The notes under the pieces are model-generated. The model worked only from the letters and a program-made list of their open reading frames with translations, was not told where the DNA came from and did no database searches. A DNA stretch of 64,000 nucleotides from CAWBJO01 sp963789175 (GTDB lineage: Bacteria; Pseudomonadota; Alphaproteobacteria; Rhizobiales; Aestuariivirgaceae). Below are positions 1 to 8,969 of this stretch, piece after piece. How positions within the stretch are numbered: the first letter of the stretch is position 1; each line of letters begins with the position of its first letter. The position numbers were made by a program, and so were the translations under genes. The DNA is taken from positions 124,001-188,000 of the forward strand of contig CAWBJO010000008.1 of the NCBI GenBank assembly GCA_963789175.1. Reading direction: 5' to 3'.

Positions 1-167
1 GCATCGCCTCGGAATGGTGGCGGGGCGACGGCGAGGGAAAGCCGCCGCGCGACTACTACGTCGTCGAGGACGAGGGCGGCCGCCGCTTCTGGCTCTTCCG
101 CGAAGGAATTTACGGCGACCCGCTTGCTCCTTCGCCGGCCTGGTTCATGCACGGGCTTCTGGCCTGA
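1..167 (+). CDS. imuB: C-terminal end of DNA polymerase Y-family protein ImuB (5' end outside window)
   Basis: Only the last 55 residues are present, read in the frame beginning at base 3 and ending at TGA 165-167. The tail has the pattern RDYYVVEDEGGRRFWLFREG followed by a short terminus. I recognise this as the end of the catalytically inactive Y-family polymerase ImuB that works with ImuA and the error-prone polymerase DnaE2 in SOS mutagenesis. dnaE2 starts 10 bases downstream, as expected for an imuA-imuB-dnaE2 cassette. The identification depends on this context and on a short tail. The polymerase core and the clamp-binding motif are not in the window. Confidence 0.75.
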   Translation, partial: IASEWWRGDGEGKPPRDYYVVEDEGGRRFWLFREGIYGDPLAPSPAWFMHGLLA

Positions 168-177
168 AGGCGGGCGA

Positions 178-3100
178 ATGTCCGCCTATGCCGAGCTCCA
201 GGTCACGACCAACTTCTCCTTCCTGCGCGGCGCGTCCCATGCCGAAGAGCTGGTGGCGGAGGCGCGGCAGCTGGGCCTGAGCGCCCTTGCCGTCACCGAC
301 CGCAACACGCTCGCCGGCGTCGTCCGCGCCCACGGCGCGGCCAGGGACATGGATTTCCGCATCATCGTCGGTGCCCGCCTCGACCTCGTCGACGGTTCGA
401 GCCTGCTCTGCTACCCGACCGACCGCGCCGCCTATGGACGTTTGTCGCGCCTTCTCACCCTGGGCCAGCGCCGCGCCGAGAAGGGTGATTGCCGGCTCGA
501 GCTCGTCGACGTCGCCCGCCACCGCGAGGGCCAGATCCTCATCGTCGTGCCGCCCCCTTCTCTCGAAGATTTTGCCGCCGTCCTTAAGGAGATGCGCAGG
601 GTTCTTGACGCTCCGCTTTACCTTGCCGCCACGATGCTGCGGACCGGCGGGGATCGCGCCCGCCTGAACCGCCTCGCCGCTCTCGCCCGCCTCGCCAAAA
701 CCCCGCTCGTCGCCACCAACGACGTCCTCTATCACCATCCCGACCGCCGTCCCCTGCAGGATGTCCTCACCTGCATTCGCGAGAAATGCACCATCGCCGC
801 GGCGGGCTACCGCCTCGAGGCCAATGCCGAGCGCCATCTGAAGCCGCCCGCCGAGATGCTGCGCCTCTTCAAGGGCCATGAGGAGGCCGTGGCCCGCACG
901 CTCGCGATCGCCGACGCCTGCCGCTTTTCCCTCGACGAGCTTCGCTACGAATATCCCGACGAACCCGTCCCTATCGGCACGACGCCCCAGAAGCATCTCG
1001 AGGCACTCGCCTGGCAGGGGGCCGCCGAGCGTTATCCCGAAGGCGTTCCGGGGAAGATCAGGGCCGCCATCGTCCATGAGCTCGCGCTCATCGAAAGGCT
1101 GGCCATCGCCCCCTACTTCCTCACCGTCCACGACATCGTGAATTTCGCCCGCACCCGCGACAAGCCGATCCTCTGCCAGGGCCGCGGCTCGGCTGCCAAT
1201 TCCTCGGTCTGCTACTGCCTCGGCATCACCAACGTCGATCCCAACACCATCGACCTTCTCTTCGAGCGCTTCGTCTCCGAGGAACGCAAGGAGCCGCCCG
1301 ACATCGACGTCGATTTCGAGCATGAGCGCCGCGAGGAGGTCATCCAGTACATCTACGAGCGCTACGGCCGGGATCGCGCCGGCCTCGCCGCCACCGTCAT
1401 CACCTATCGCGGCCGCAGCGCCGTGCGCGAGGTCGGCAAGGCCATGGGCCTGTCGGAGGACGTCACCGCCGCGCTGGCCGGCATCGTGTGGGGCCGCATG
1501 AGCGAGGCGATGACCGTCGACCGCCTGAAGGAGAAGGGGCTCGACGGCGACGATCCCCTTCTCGCCCGCGTGCTCGCCCTCGCCGATGCCATCCACGGCT
1601 TTCCCCGCCACCTGTCCCAGCATGTCGGCGGCTTCGTCCTTACCCGCGGCCCCCTGATCGAGACCGTTCCCATCGGCAATGCCGCCATGGAGGACCGCAC
1701 CGTCATCGAATGGGACAAGGACGACATCGACACGCTCGGCATCCTGAAGGTCGACGTCCTCGGCCTCGGCATGCTCACCTGCATCCGCAAGTGCTTCGAC
1801 CTGATGGCGGCCTGGTACGGCCTGCACTATTCGCTCGCCACGCTGCCGCGCGAGGACCCCGCCGTCTACGACATGCTGTGCCGGGCCGATTCCATCGGCG
1901 TCTTCCAGGTCGAGAGCCGCGCCCAGATGAACATGCTGCCGCGCCTGAAGCCGCGCTGCTTCTACGATCTCGTCATCGAGGTGGCGATCGTCAGGCCCGG
2001 CCCCATCCAGGGCGACATGGTGCATCCCTACCTGCGCCGCCGCGACGGCCTCGAGCCCGAGGACTATCCGGCTCCCGATCCCGCCTTCGGTCCCGCCGAC
2101 GAGCTGAGGAAAGTGCTGGGCAAGACCAAGGGCGTGCCGCTTTTCCAGGAGCAGGCCATGCGGCTCGCCATGGTGGCGGCGGAGTTCACGCCCGCCGAGA
2201 GCAACGAGCTGCGCAAGGCCATGGCCACCTTCCGGCGCCGCGGCACCATCGGCAGGCTCGAGAAGAAGATGGTGGGCCGCATGGTGGAGCGCGGCTATGC
2301 GGCCGATTTCGCCCGCCGCTGCTTCGAGCAGATCAAGGGCTTCGGCGAGTACGGCTTTCCCGAGAGCCACGCGGCGAGCTTCGCCCATCTCGTCTATGTC
2401 TCGGCCTGGCTCAAATGCCACTACCCCGCCGTCTTCGCCTGCGGCCTGCTGAACGCCCAGCCGATGGGCTTCTATGCCCCGGCCCAGATCGTGCGCGACG
2501 CCGTCGAACACGGTGTCGAGGCCCGCCATCCGGATGTGAATCTGAGCGACTGGGATTCGATCCTCGAGGCCGGCGGCGGGTCCGGCCCGGCCCTTCGCCT
2601 CGGCCTGCGGATGGTCGAGGGCCTGCCCGAGAAGGAAGCCCGCATCCTCCTCGCCGCCCGTGCTCCCCGCCTGACCAGCCTTCCCGATCTCCACCGCCAT
2701 TCCGGCGTCTCCGTCGCGGCCCTGGAGAAGCTTGCCGCCGCCGACGCCTTCCGGTCCCTCGATCTCGACCGCCGCACGGCCCTCTGGCAGGTGAAGGCCC
2801 TGGCGCGGGCGAAGCCGCTGCCTCTCTTCGAGGCGGCCTCGGTGTCGGATCAGGGCAAGGCGCTCCCCGTCACCCTGCCTCCCATGCCGATAAGCGAGGA
2901 GGTCGTCACCGACTACCAGACCGTACGCCTGTCGCTGAAGGCGCATCCGATGAGCTTCCTGCGCGACTTGTGCACGCGGGAAGGCGTCACCGACAATGCC
3001 CGCCTGCGCACCCTCGCCAACGGCCGCTCGGTCGCCGTCGCCGGCATCGTGCTCATCCGTCAGCGTCCGGGCAGCGCCATGGGCGTCGTCTTCATCACCC

Positions 3101-3414
3101 TCGAGGACGAGTTCGGCGTGTGCAACATCGTCGTCTGGCCGCGCGCGCTGGAGACCTACCGTTCAACCGTCATGGGCGCGCGGCTGATGCTGGTGCGCGG
3201 CCGCATCCAGCGGCACCAGGACATCATCCATGTCGTTGCGAACCGCATCGAGGACAGGACCGGTTGGCTGAAGCACCTCTCGGAGGACTTCACCACCTTC
3301 GTGAACCCCTATGCGCCCGCCGACGAGGTGCGGCGGCCGGGCTACGACCGTCGCGAGGGCGCCCGCCATCCCCGGGCGGCCAATCCCATCCCGAAGTCGC
3401 GCGACTTCCATTGA
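178..3414 (+). CDS. dnaE2: Error-prone DNA polymerase DnaE2 (ImuC)
   Basis: DnaE2 is the translesion C-family DNA polymerase of damage-induced mutagenesis, acting with ImuA and ImuB. The 1078-residue product is typical for the family and shorter than replicative DnaE. An N-terminal PHP domain starts around residue 8 (FSFLRGASHAEEL). The polymerase core contains PPDIDVDFEHERRE near residues 373-386, carrying two catalytic aspartates, and a third aspartate lies near residue 525 (KVDVLGLGML). A helix-hairpin-helix region and an OB fold (about residues 950-1040) follow. I chose ATG 178 because MSAYAELQVTTNFSFLRG matches the usual family start and it begins just after the imuB stop. An in-frame upstream start at 124 would overlap imuB. 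The 3' end converges on the alcohol dehydrogenase gene 9 bases away. Confidence 0.95.
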   Translation: MSAYAELQVTTNFSFLRGASHAEELVAEARQLGLSALAVTDRNTLAGVVRAHGAARDMDFRIIVGARLDLVDGSSLLCYPTDRAAYGRLSRLLTLGQRRAEKGDCRLELVDVARHREGQILIVVPPPSLEDFAAVLKEMRRVLDAPLYLAATMLRTGGDRARLNRLAALARLAKTPLVATNDVLYHHPDRRPLQDVLTCIREKCTIAAAGYRLEANAERHLKPPAEMLRLFKGHEEAVARTLAIADACRFSLDELRYEYPDEPVPIGTTPQKHLEALAWQGAAERYPEGVPGKIRAAIVHELALIERLAIAPYFLTVHDIVNFARTRDKPILCQGRGSAANSSVCYCLGITNVDPNTIDLLFERFVSEERKEPPDIDVDFEHERREEVIQYIYERYGRDRAGLAATVITYRGRSAVREVGKAMGLSEDVTAALAGIVWGRMSEAMTVDRLKEKGLDGDDPLLARVLALADAIHGFPRHLSQHVGGFVLTRGPLIETVPIGNAAMEDRTVIEWDKDDIDTLGILKVDVLGLGMLTCIRKCFDLMAAWYGLHYSLATLPREDPAVYDMLCRADSIGVFQVESRAQMNMLPRLKPRCFYDLVIEVAIVRPGPIQGDMVHPYLRRRDGLEPEDYPAPDPAFGPADELRKVLGKTKGVPLFQEQAMRLAMVAAEFTPAESNELRKAMATFRRRGTIGRLEKKMVGRMVERGYAADFARRCFEQIKGFGEYGFPESHAASFAHLVYVSAWLKCHYPAVFACGLLNAQPMGFYAPAQIVRDAVEHGVEARHPDVNLSDWDSILEAGGGSGPALRLGLRMVEGLPEKEARILLAARAPRLTSLPDLHRHSGVSVAALEKLAAADAFRSLDLDRRTALWQVKALARAKPLPLFEAASVSDQGKALPVTLPPMPISEEVVTDYQTVRLSLKAHPMSFLRDLCTREGVTDNARLRTLANGRSVAVAGIVLIRQRPGSAMGVVFITLEDEFGVCNIVVWPRALETYRSTVMGARLMLVRGRIQRHQDIIHVVANRIEDRTGWLKHLSEDFTTFVNPYAPADEVRRPGYDRREGARHPRAANPIPKSRDFH

Positions 3415-3423
3415 ACCGAAATC

Positions 3424-4584
3424 TCAGAGACTGCCCGTAACGCATTTGCGGGCCAGGCTTTTGTACTGGCTTTCGCTGAAGGCGATCGGATTTCCGCCCG
3501 CCGACGGGTCGCGGATCGCCATCTTGGCGATCTCGTCCAGCCGCTTGGCGTCGATGCCGATGTCCTTCAGGGCATGCGGAATGCCGATGTCCCGCCGCAA
3601 GGCGAGAATCCACTTCAGGAATCCGTCGAAGCCGCCCTTGATGCCGAGATAGGCGGCCGCCCGCGTGATCTCCTTTTCGATCTTGCGGCGGTTCGCCTTC
3701 ACGACATACGGCATCACGATCCCGTTGAGGAGCCCGTGATGGGCGTCGTAGAGGCCGCCGAAGGGATGCGACAGCGCATGGATGGCGCCAAGCCCGCGCT
3801 GGAAGGCGGTGGCGCCCATCGACGAGGCGAGCAGCATGTTGCCGCGCGCGTCGAGGTCCTTGCCGTTCTTCACCGCCTTGACGAGGTTCTCCTTGACGAG
3901 CCGCAGGCCTTCGAGCGCCACGCCCGCGGCCAGCGGATGGTAGAACGGAGCGCAGTAGGCTTCGAGACAGTGGGCGAGCGCGTCCATGCCCGTGGCGGCG
4001 GTGAGCTTGGCCGGCAATCCCACCGACAGCTCGGGATCGAGCAACGCGACGCGCGGCATGATGCCGGGATGGAAGATGATCTTCTTCTCGTGCGTCTGCG
4101 GATGCGTGACGACCCCGGCCCGGCCGACCTCCGAACCGGTGCCCGCCGTCGTCGGCACCGCGATGACCGGAGCGATGGCCTTGGCATTGGCCCGCGTCCA
4201 CCAGTCGCCGATGTCCTCGAGATCGAAGATCGGGATCGTCTGGCCGTGCATCAGCGCGATGAGCTTGCCGACGTCGAGCCCCGACCCGCCGCCGAACGCT
4301 ACGACGCCGTCGTGTCCGCCGGCCCGAAAGGCCGCGACGCCTTCCGAGACGTTCGCCTCGATGGGATTGGGGCGCACCTTGGAGAACATCTTGACGCCGA
4401 GCTTCGCTTTCGTGAGATCGGCGATGATCTTGTCGACCATCGGCATCTGTGCGAGGCCCGGATCGGTCACGAACAGCGGCCGCGCCATGCCGTTGCTGCG
4501 GCACAGCTCGGCGAGCTCGGCGACGCGTCCGGCGCCGAACCGGATGGCGGTGGGGAAGTTGAAGTTGCGGTTGGGTAGGGTCAT
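3424..4584 (-). CDS. Iron-containing alcohol dehydrogenase
   Basis: This 386-residue protein is a group III (iron-type) NAD-dependent alcohol dehydrogenase. The nucleotide-binding motif GGGSGLDVGK lies near residues 98-107. The expected metal ligands are visible as D201 and H205 (MDALAHCLEAY), H269 and H283 (AIHALSHPFGGLYDAHHG). It is the last gene of a minus-strand operon, and its ATG overlaps the aldehyde dehydrogenase stop by four bases (ATGA), indicating translational coupling. By context it should oxidise an alcohol intermediate that the aldehyde dehydrogenase then takes to the acid, plausibly a gamma-glutamylated amino alcohol. The substrate is inference. The family assignment is firm. 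Confidence 0.9.
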   Translation of the reverse strand: MTLPNRNFNFPTAIRFGAGRVAELAELCRSNGMARPLFVTDPGLAQMPMVDKIIADLTKAKLGVKMFSKVRPNPIEANVSEGVAAFRAGGHDGVVAFGGGSGLDVGKLIALMHGQTIPIFDLEDIGDWWTRANAKAIAPVIAVPTTAGTGSEVGRAGVVTHPQTHEKKIIFHPGIMPRVALLDPELSVGLPAKLTAATGMDALAHCLEAYCAPFYHPLAAGVALEGLRLVKENLVKAVKNGKDLDARGNMLLASSMGATAFQRGLGAIHALSHPFGGLYDAHHGLLNGIVMPYVVKANRRKIEKEITRAAAYLGIKGGFDGFLKWILALRRDIGIPHALKDIGIDAKRLDEIAKMAIRDPSAGGNPIAFSESQYKSLARKCVTGSL

Positions 4585-5981
4585 GTCGTCTTCGTTCTCA
4601 GGTGATAGCTCTTCGGCCGGGTCAGCGACTCGTAACCGACCGGCGACAGGGTCGCGCCGCGGCCGGAGTTCTTGACGCCGGTCCATGCCAGCGCCGGATC
4701 GAGGTAGTCGCACCGGTTCATGAACACCGTTCCGGTCGCGATCTCGTCGCCGATCCGTTGCGCCGCGTCCGCATCCTCGGTCCATACCGCTGCCGTCAGC
4801 CCGTAGTCGCTGTCATTCATGAGTGCGATCGCCTCGTCGTCGTCCGCCACCTTCATGATCCCGACCACGGGCCCGAAGCTCTCCTCCCGCATCACGGCCA
4901 TCTGGTGGTTGACCTTCGTCAGCACCTGCGGCGCCATGTAGGCGGAGCCCTTGCGGTCCCGCGCGAACGACTTGGGGTCGATCTGGGACCGGGCGCCGGC
5001 GCGCACCGCGGCGGCGATCTGCTTGCGCACGAATTCGGCGGCCTCGGGCTTCACCATCGGCCCGAGCGTCGTCGCCTCGTCCAGGGGATCGCCGAGGACG
5101 TACTTGCCGGTGAGCGCCACGACGCCATCGACGAAATCGTCATGGACCTTGCGGTGCACGTAGATGCGCTCGATTCCGCAGCACGACTGGCCCGAATTGA
5201 AGAAGGCCCCGTCGACCAGGTTTTCGACGGCATGCGTCAGGTTTGCATCGGCTCGGACATAGGCGGGGTCCTTACCGCCGAGCTCGAGGCCGAGGGGCAT
5301 GAAGCGTCCGACCGCCGCCTTCTCCATCGCCTTTCCGCCTTCGACCGAGCCGGTGAAGCACACCATGTCGGCGAGCCCGCCCGAGATGATGCCCGCCGTC
5401 TGGGCGTGCGTGAGCATGAGATGTTGGAATACGCCCTTCGGCAAAGCGGCCTTGTCGAACGCCGCCTGGAAGCGCTCGGCGACGAGCAGCGTCGCCGCGG
5501 CATGCTTGAGGACGACTGTGTTCCCCGCCATGAGCGCCGGCACGATCGAATTCACCGCCGTGAGATAGGGATAATTCCACGGGGCGATGGTGAACACGAC
5601 GCCGACCGGCTCGCGCTTGATGTAGCGTTCGAAGCCGTCCTTCGGGCCGGCCGCGATGCGCTCCAGCGCTTGGGGGGCGATTGCGATCATGTGGCGGGCC
5701 CGTTCCTCGAAGCCCCTGATCTCGCCTGCTCCGTAGCGCACCGGCCTGCCCATCTGCCAGGCGAGCTCCGGCACGATCTCGGCGCGCATGGCGGTCATGG
5801 CGTCGACGGCGGCCGTGCAGTAGCGGGCCCGCTCGGCGATCGGCAGCCGCTTCCATGTGTTCTGGGCGGCGCGGGCCGCCGAGAACGTCGCCGCAACCGC
5901 TTTCTGGGATGCGACCGGCCGCTCCGCATAGAGCTTGCCGGTAACCGGCGAGACGCACCTGACCGTTGCTTTCCGCGCCAT
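4581..5981 (-). CDS. NAD(P)-dependent aldehyde dehydrogenase
   Basis: The 466-residue product is a complete aldehyde dehydrogenase superfamily enzyme. It has the cofactor and active-site segment APWNYP near residues 133-138, the general base in LELGGKD (E233), and the catalytic cysteine in FNSGQSCC (C267, with a second cysteine beside it). The C-terminal half has the usual EESFGPVVGI segment. It starts at ATG 5981, two bases after the stop of the GS-like gene, and overlaps the alcohol dehydrogenase start by four bases, so the three genes are a tight unit. It resembles succinate-semialdehyde or amino-aldehyde dehydrogenases in overall pattern. The likely role here is oxidation of an aldehyde made by the neighbouring Fe-alcohol dehydrogenase. 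Confidence 0.9.
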   Translation of the reverse strand: MARKATVRCVSPVTGKLYAERPVASQKAVAATFSAARAAQNTWKRLPIAERARYCTAAVDAMTAMRAEIVPELAWQMGRPVRYGAGEIRGFEERARHMIAIAPQALERIAAGPKDGFERYIKREPVGVVFTIAPWNYPYLTAVNSIVPALMAGNTVVLKHAAATLLVAERFQAAFDKAALPKGVFQHLMLTHAQTAGIISGGLADMVCFTGSVEGGKAMEKAAVGRFMPLGLELGGKDPAYVRADANLTHAVENLVDGAFFNSGQSCCGIERIYVHRKVHDDFVDGVVALTGKYVLGDPLDEATTLGPMVKPEAAEFVRKQIAAAVRAGARSQIDPKSFARDRKGSAYMAPQVLTKVNHQMAVMREESFGPVVGIMKVADDDEAIALMNDSDYGLTAAVWTEDADAAQRIGDEIATGTVFMNRCDYLDPALAWTGVKNSGRGATLSPVGYESLTRPKSYHLRTKTT

Positions 5982-5983
5982 GA

Positions 5984-7357
5984 TCAGGCCCGCTCGAAGC
6001 CGCGCTTGATTTCCCAGTCGGTGATGCGGCGGTCGTATTCCATTTGCTCCCACCGTGCCGTGTGGACGTAGTGGTCGATGACGTCGTCGCCCATCGCCCG
6101 GCGCAGCAATTCCGACTGGTCGAGCTTCGCCATTGCATCGCGCAGCGTCTTGGGGATCTCGCGCGCCTGCCGCTTGGTGTCGTAGGCATCTCCCGAAAAG
6201 ACCGGTTCGAGCGGCATCTTCTTGTCGATGCCGTCGAGGCCGGCGGCGAGCAGCGCCGCGAAGGCGAGATAGGGGTTGAGGTCGGCGCCGCCTACCCGGC
6301 ATTCGACGCGGATGCCCTTGCTGTCCGCCCCGCACAGGCGGTACCCCGCCGTCCGGTTGTCGAAGCTCCACACGGCCCGCGTCGGCGCGAAGGTTCCCGC
6401 CTGGAAGCGCTTGTAGGAGTTGATGTAGGGCGCCAGGAAATAGGTGATCTCGTCGGCATGGGCGAGCTGTCCCGCCATGTACTGGCGCATGGTTTCCGAC
6501 ATGCCGTGCTCGCCTTTCGCATCGTGGAACAGCGACCGCGACCCGTCCGCCGTCCACAGCGACTGGTGGATGTGGGAGGAGTTGCCGGCAAGCCCGTAGT
6601 CCCACTTCGCCATGAAGGTGATGGCCTTGCCCTGGGCCCAGGCGATTTCCTTGCAGGCGTTCTTGAGCACGACGTGGCGGTCGGCCATCGCCAGCGCCTC
6701 GGCGTAGCGGACGTTGATCTCCTCCTGCCCCGGCCCCCACTCGCCCTTCGAGTTCTCGACCGGAATGCCGGCGCCCTGCAGGCCGTTGCGGATCGCCCGC
6801 ATGACGCCCTCTTCCTTGGTGGTCTGCAGGATGTGGTAGTCCTCGATGTACGGGCCGGCCGTCTTGAGGCCGCGATAGCCTTTCTCGTTCGCCGTCTCGT
6901 AGCTGTCGTCGAACAGGAAGAACTCGAGCTCCGACGCCATGTAGGCCTTCATCTTCCGCTCGCTCAGGCGCTTGAGCTGCTTCTTCAGGATGGCGCGCGG
7001 CGAATGCGGCACGTCTTCGTGCGTGTGATGGTCGAGCACGTCGCACAGCACGAGCGCCGTGCCCGGCAGCCACGGCGTCCGGCACATCGTGTCGAGGTCC
7101 GGCTTCAGCACGAAGTCGCCGTACCCCTTTTCCCAGCTCGCCGCCTTGTAGCCGGGAACCGGCTCCATATCGATATCGTCGGCAAGAAGATAGTTGCAGG
7201 CGTGCGTTTCCTCGTACGCCCCGTCGACGAAGAACTGGGCGTGGAAGCGCTTGCCCATGAGGCGGCCCTGCATGTCGCTGAACGCCGTGACCACCGTGTC
7301 GATCTTGCCCGCCGCAACTTCTTCCTTGAGTTGCGCGAAGCCGAGGTTGCCGGTCAT
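5984..7357 (-). CDS. Glutamine synthetase-family gamma-glutamyl-amine ligase
   Basis: This 457-residue protein belongs to the glutamine synthetase superfamily but to the group that ligates glutamate to amines (PuuA, IpuC and GlnA4 types), not housekeeping GlnA. Visible landmarks are ELEFFLFDDS (metal-binding strand), GLAGNSSHIHQSLW (ATP/glutamate loop), a DNRTAGYR segment and VECRVGGADLNPYLAFAA near the C-terminus. No adenylylation-site tyrosine motif was noticed. I chose ATG 7357 over an in-frame GTG at 7384 because GGAG lies upstream of the ATG and nothing like a ribosome site precedes the GTG. It lies between an ethanolamine-type permease gene and dehydrogenase genes, so gamma-glutamylation of ethanolamine or a similar amine is the leading inference. 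A polyamine substrate is the alternative. Confidence 0.85.
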   Translation of the reverse strand: MTGNLGFAQLKEEVAAGKIDTVVTAFSDMQGRLMGKRFHAQFFVDGAYEETHACNYLLADDIDMEPVPGYKAASWEKGYGDFVLKPDLDTMCRTPWLPGTALVLCDVLDHHTHEDVPHSPRAILKKQLKRLSERKMKAYMASELEFFLFDDSYETANEKGYRGLKTAGPYIEDYHILQTTKEEGVMRAIRNGLQGAGIPVENSKGEWGPGQEEINVRYAEALAMADRHVVLKNACKEIAWAQGKAITFMAKWDYGLAGNSSHIHQSLWTADGSRSLFHDAKGEHGMSETMRQYMAGQLAHADEITYFLAPYINSYKRFQAGTFAPTRAVWSFDNRTAGYRLCGADSKGIRVECRVGGADLNPYLAFAALLAAGLDGIDKKMPLEPVFSGDAYDTKRQAREIPKTLRDAMAKLDQSELLRRAMGDDVIDHYVHTARWEQMEYDRRITDWEIKRGFERA

Positions 7358-7399
7358 GGGAAGGAGAACTCCGGAATTGAACACACGTGATGCGAAGCG

Positions 7400-7431
7400 A
7401 AAAGCCGCGGCAGCCGGACGGGCTGCCGCGG
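7400..7431 (-). terminator. Strong hairpin between permease and GS-like gene (terminator or attenuator)
   Basis: On the minus strand an 11-base perfect stem (CCGCGGCAGCC / GGCTGCCGCGG, 7405-7415 with 7421-7431) closes a five-base loop and is followed at once by CTTTT. This has the form of an intrinsic terminator with a short U tract. It sits in the 90-base gap between the permease stop (7448) and the GS-like start (7357), inside a run of five co-directional genes. It may reduce read-through from permease into the catabolic genes, or stabilise the permease transcript 3' end. Which of these applies cannot be told from sequence. Confidence 0.65.
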
Positions 7432-7447
7432 TCGTGTCGTCTCTAAG

Positions 7448-8933
7448 CTACGCCCGCGATTTCTCGCGATGCGACATCGCGAACTCCTCTTCGGGCGACA
7501 GGATGAGCTTGTGGCGTCCGAACAGCGCGAAGTAGGCGATGCCGACGGCGAACCACACGACCACCCACAGGACGCCCTTGGAGAAGTTCTTGTCCTGGAT
7601 CTGGTAGAGCAGCGTGATGCACGCGATGACGATCGTCACCACCGCGCCCGGTATGCCGAGCGGGCTGACATACGGACGATTGATGTTCGGCTGGTTCTTC
7701 CTCAGCATGATGAACGAGATCGCCTGCAGGATGTAGGAGAACATGGCCCCGAACACCGCCATGTTTAGCAGCACGCTGCCGATGATGGCACCGCCTTCCG
7801 CCGCGCCCTCGCGGAACCAGATGATCAGCATGATCACCAGGCCGACGACGGCGCCGACGATCATCGCCAGATGCGGCGTCCGGTACTTCTCGTGCGTCAC
7901 GGACAGTTCCGTCGGGAAGTAGCCGGCTCGCGACAGCGAGTAGACCTGCCGTCCCATCGCGAAAAGGATGGTATGGAAGCTCGCGATGAGGCCGGTAAGC
8001 GCCAGGACGCCGAGGATTGTCGCCCCGATGTCTCCATAGATCGCCCGCAAGCCGTCGAGCAGCGGCTCGATCGACGAGCCGAGCTTGTGCGAGCCGACGC
8101 CGATGACCGATGGATTGAGGAGCACGATCATGAATGCGGAAATGATCAGCGTCATCATGCCGAGGATGATACCGCGCGGCATGTCGCGCTTCGGATCGAC
8201 CGATTCTTCCGCCGCCAGCGGCAGCTGCTCGATGGCCAGGAACAGCCACACCGCGAAGGGAAGGCTCGCGAGGATGCCCGTGATGCCCATCGGGAAGAGC
8301 GGCCCGTTGCCTTCCGGAAGCTCGCTGCCGTCGGGCGCGATGTTGAGGGCCCACCGGCTGAAGTCCATGTTCGGAATGGCGCTGATCCAGAAGATCACGA
8401 GCACCGCCAGCGACACGAGCGTGATGATGAGCGTCACCTTGAACGACAGCTCGACCCCGAAGATGTTGAGGCCGAGGAAGATGAGGTAGAAGAGTATCCA
8501 GATGATCGGCGAGTACGCCGCGTCGATGCCGAAGATGCCGCTCACATAGGCGGCGATGAACGTCACGATGACCGCCGGCGTGATGACGTATTCGACGTTT
8601 TCGCACAGTCCCGTGATGATACCCGCCCCACGGGCCCATCGCCGTCCGCGCGAAGGAATAGGCCGCTCCCGTGTGCGGCAGCGCCGGCGACATTTCGGCG
8701 ATGCTGAAGACGAGGCCGAGATACATGATGGCGATGAGGATGCCGGCGACCAGCAGTCCGCCCCAGCCTCCCGTCGCGAACCCGAAGTTCCATCCCGAGA
8801 AATGGCCCGAGATGACCGCGCCGACGCCGAGCGCCCACAGCGACCATACCCCCGCATAGCGCTGCAGCACCCGCTTTTCGAAGTAACCTGCATCAGCCTT
8901 GGTATAGCTGATGCCACCGTCTTGTCCGGCCAT
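7448..8933 (-). pseudogene. Ethanolamine-type APC-family permease, interrupted by one-base frameshift
   Basis: The two halves together make an approximately 495-residue amino acid-polyamine-organocation permease. The N-terminal part (from ATG 8933, preceded by AAAGGGG seven bases away) has YAGVWSLWALGVGAVISGHF and AEMSPALPHTGAAYSFAR, which I recognise from the ethanolamine permease (Eat) subfamily. The C-terminal part continues as ITGLCENVEYVITPAVIV and runs through many hydrophobic segments to TAG at 7448. The reading frame changes at about 8622-8629, where AMGPWGG must join IITGLC. One base too many lies in the G-rich run there. Both halves look fully conserved, so this may be a sequencing error and not a decayed gene. 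The neighbouring amidohydrolase, GS-like and dehydrogenase genes are intact. Confidence 0.8.
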
Positions 8934-8969
8934 GTCTGTCCCCTTTCAGCTGCCCGCCCTGATCGTCGA

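Noticed and set aside
145..2946. Very long open frame antisense to dnaE2
   Set aside because: It is the mirror of a strongly conserved polymerase gene; GC-rich codon use leaves the opposite strand open. Its translation has no recognisable domain.
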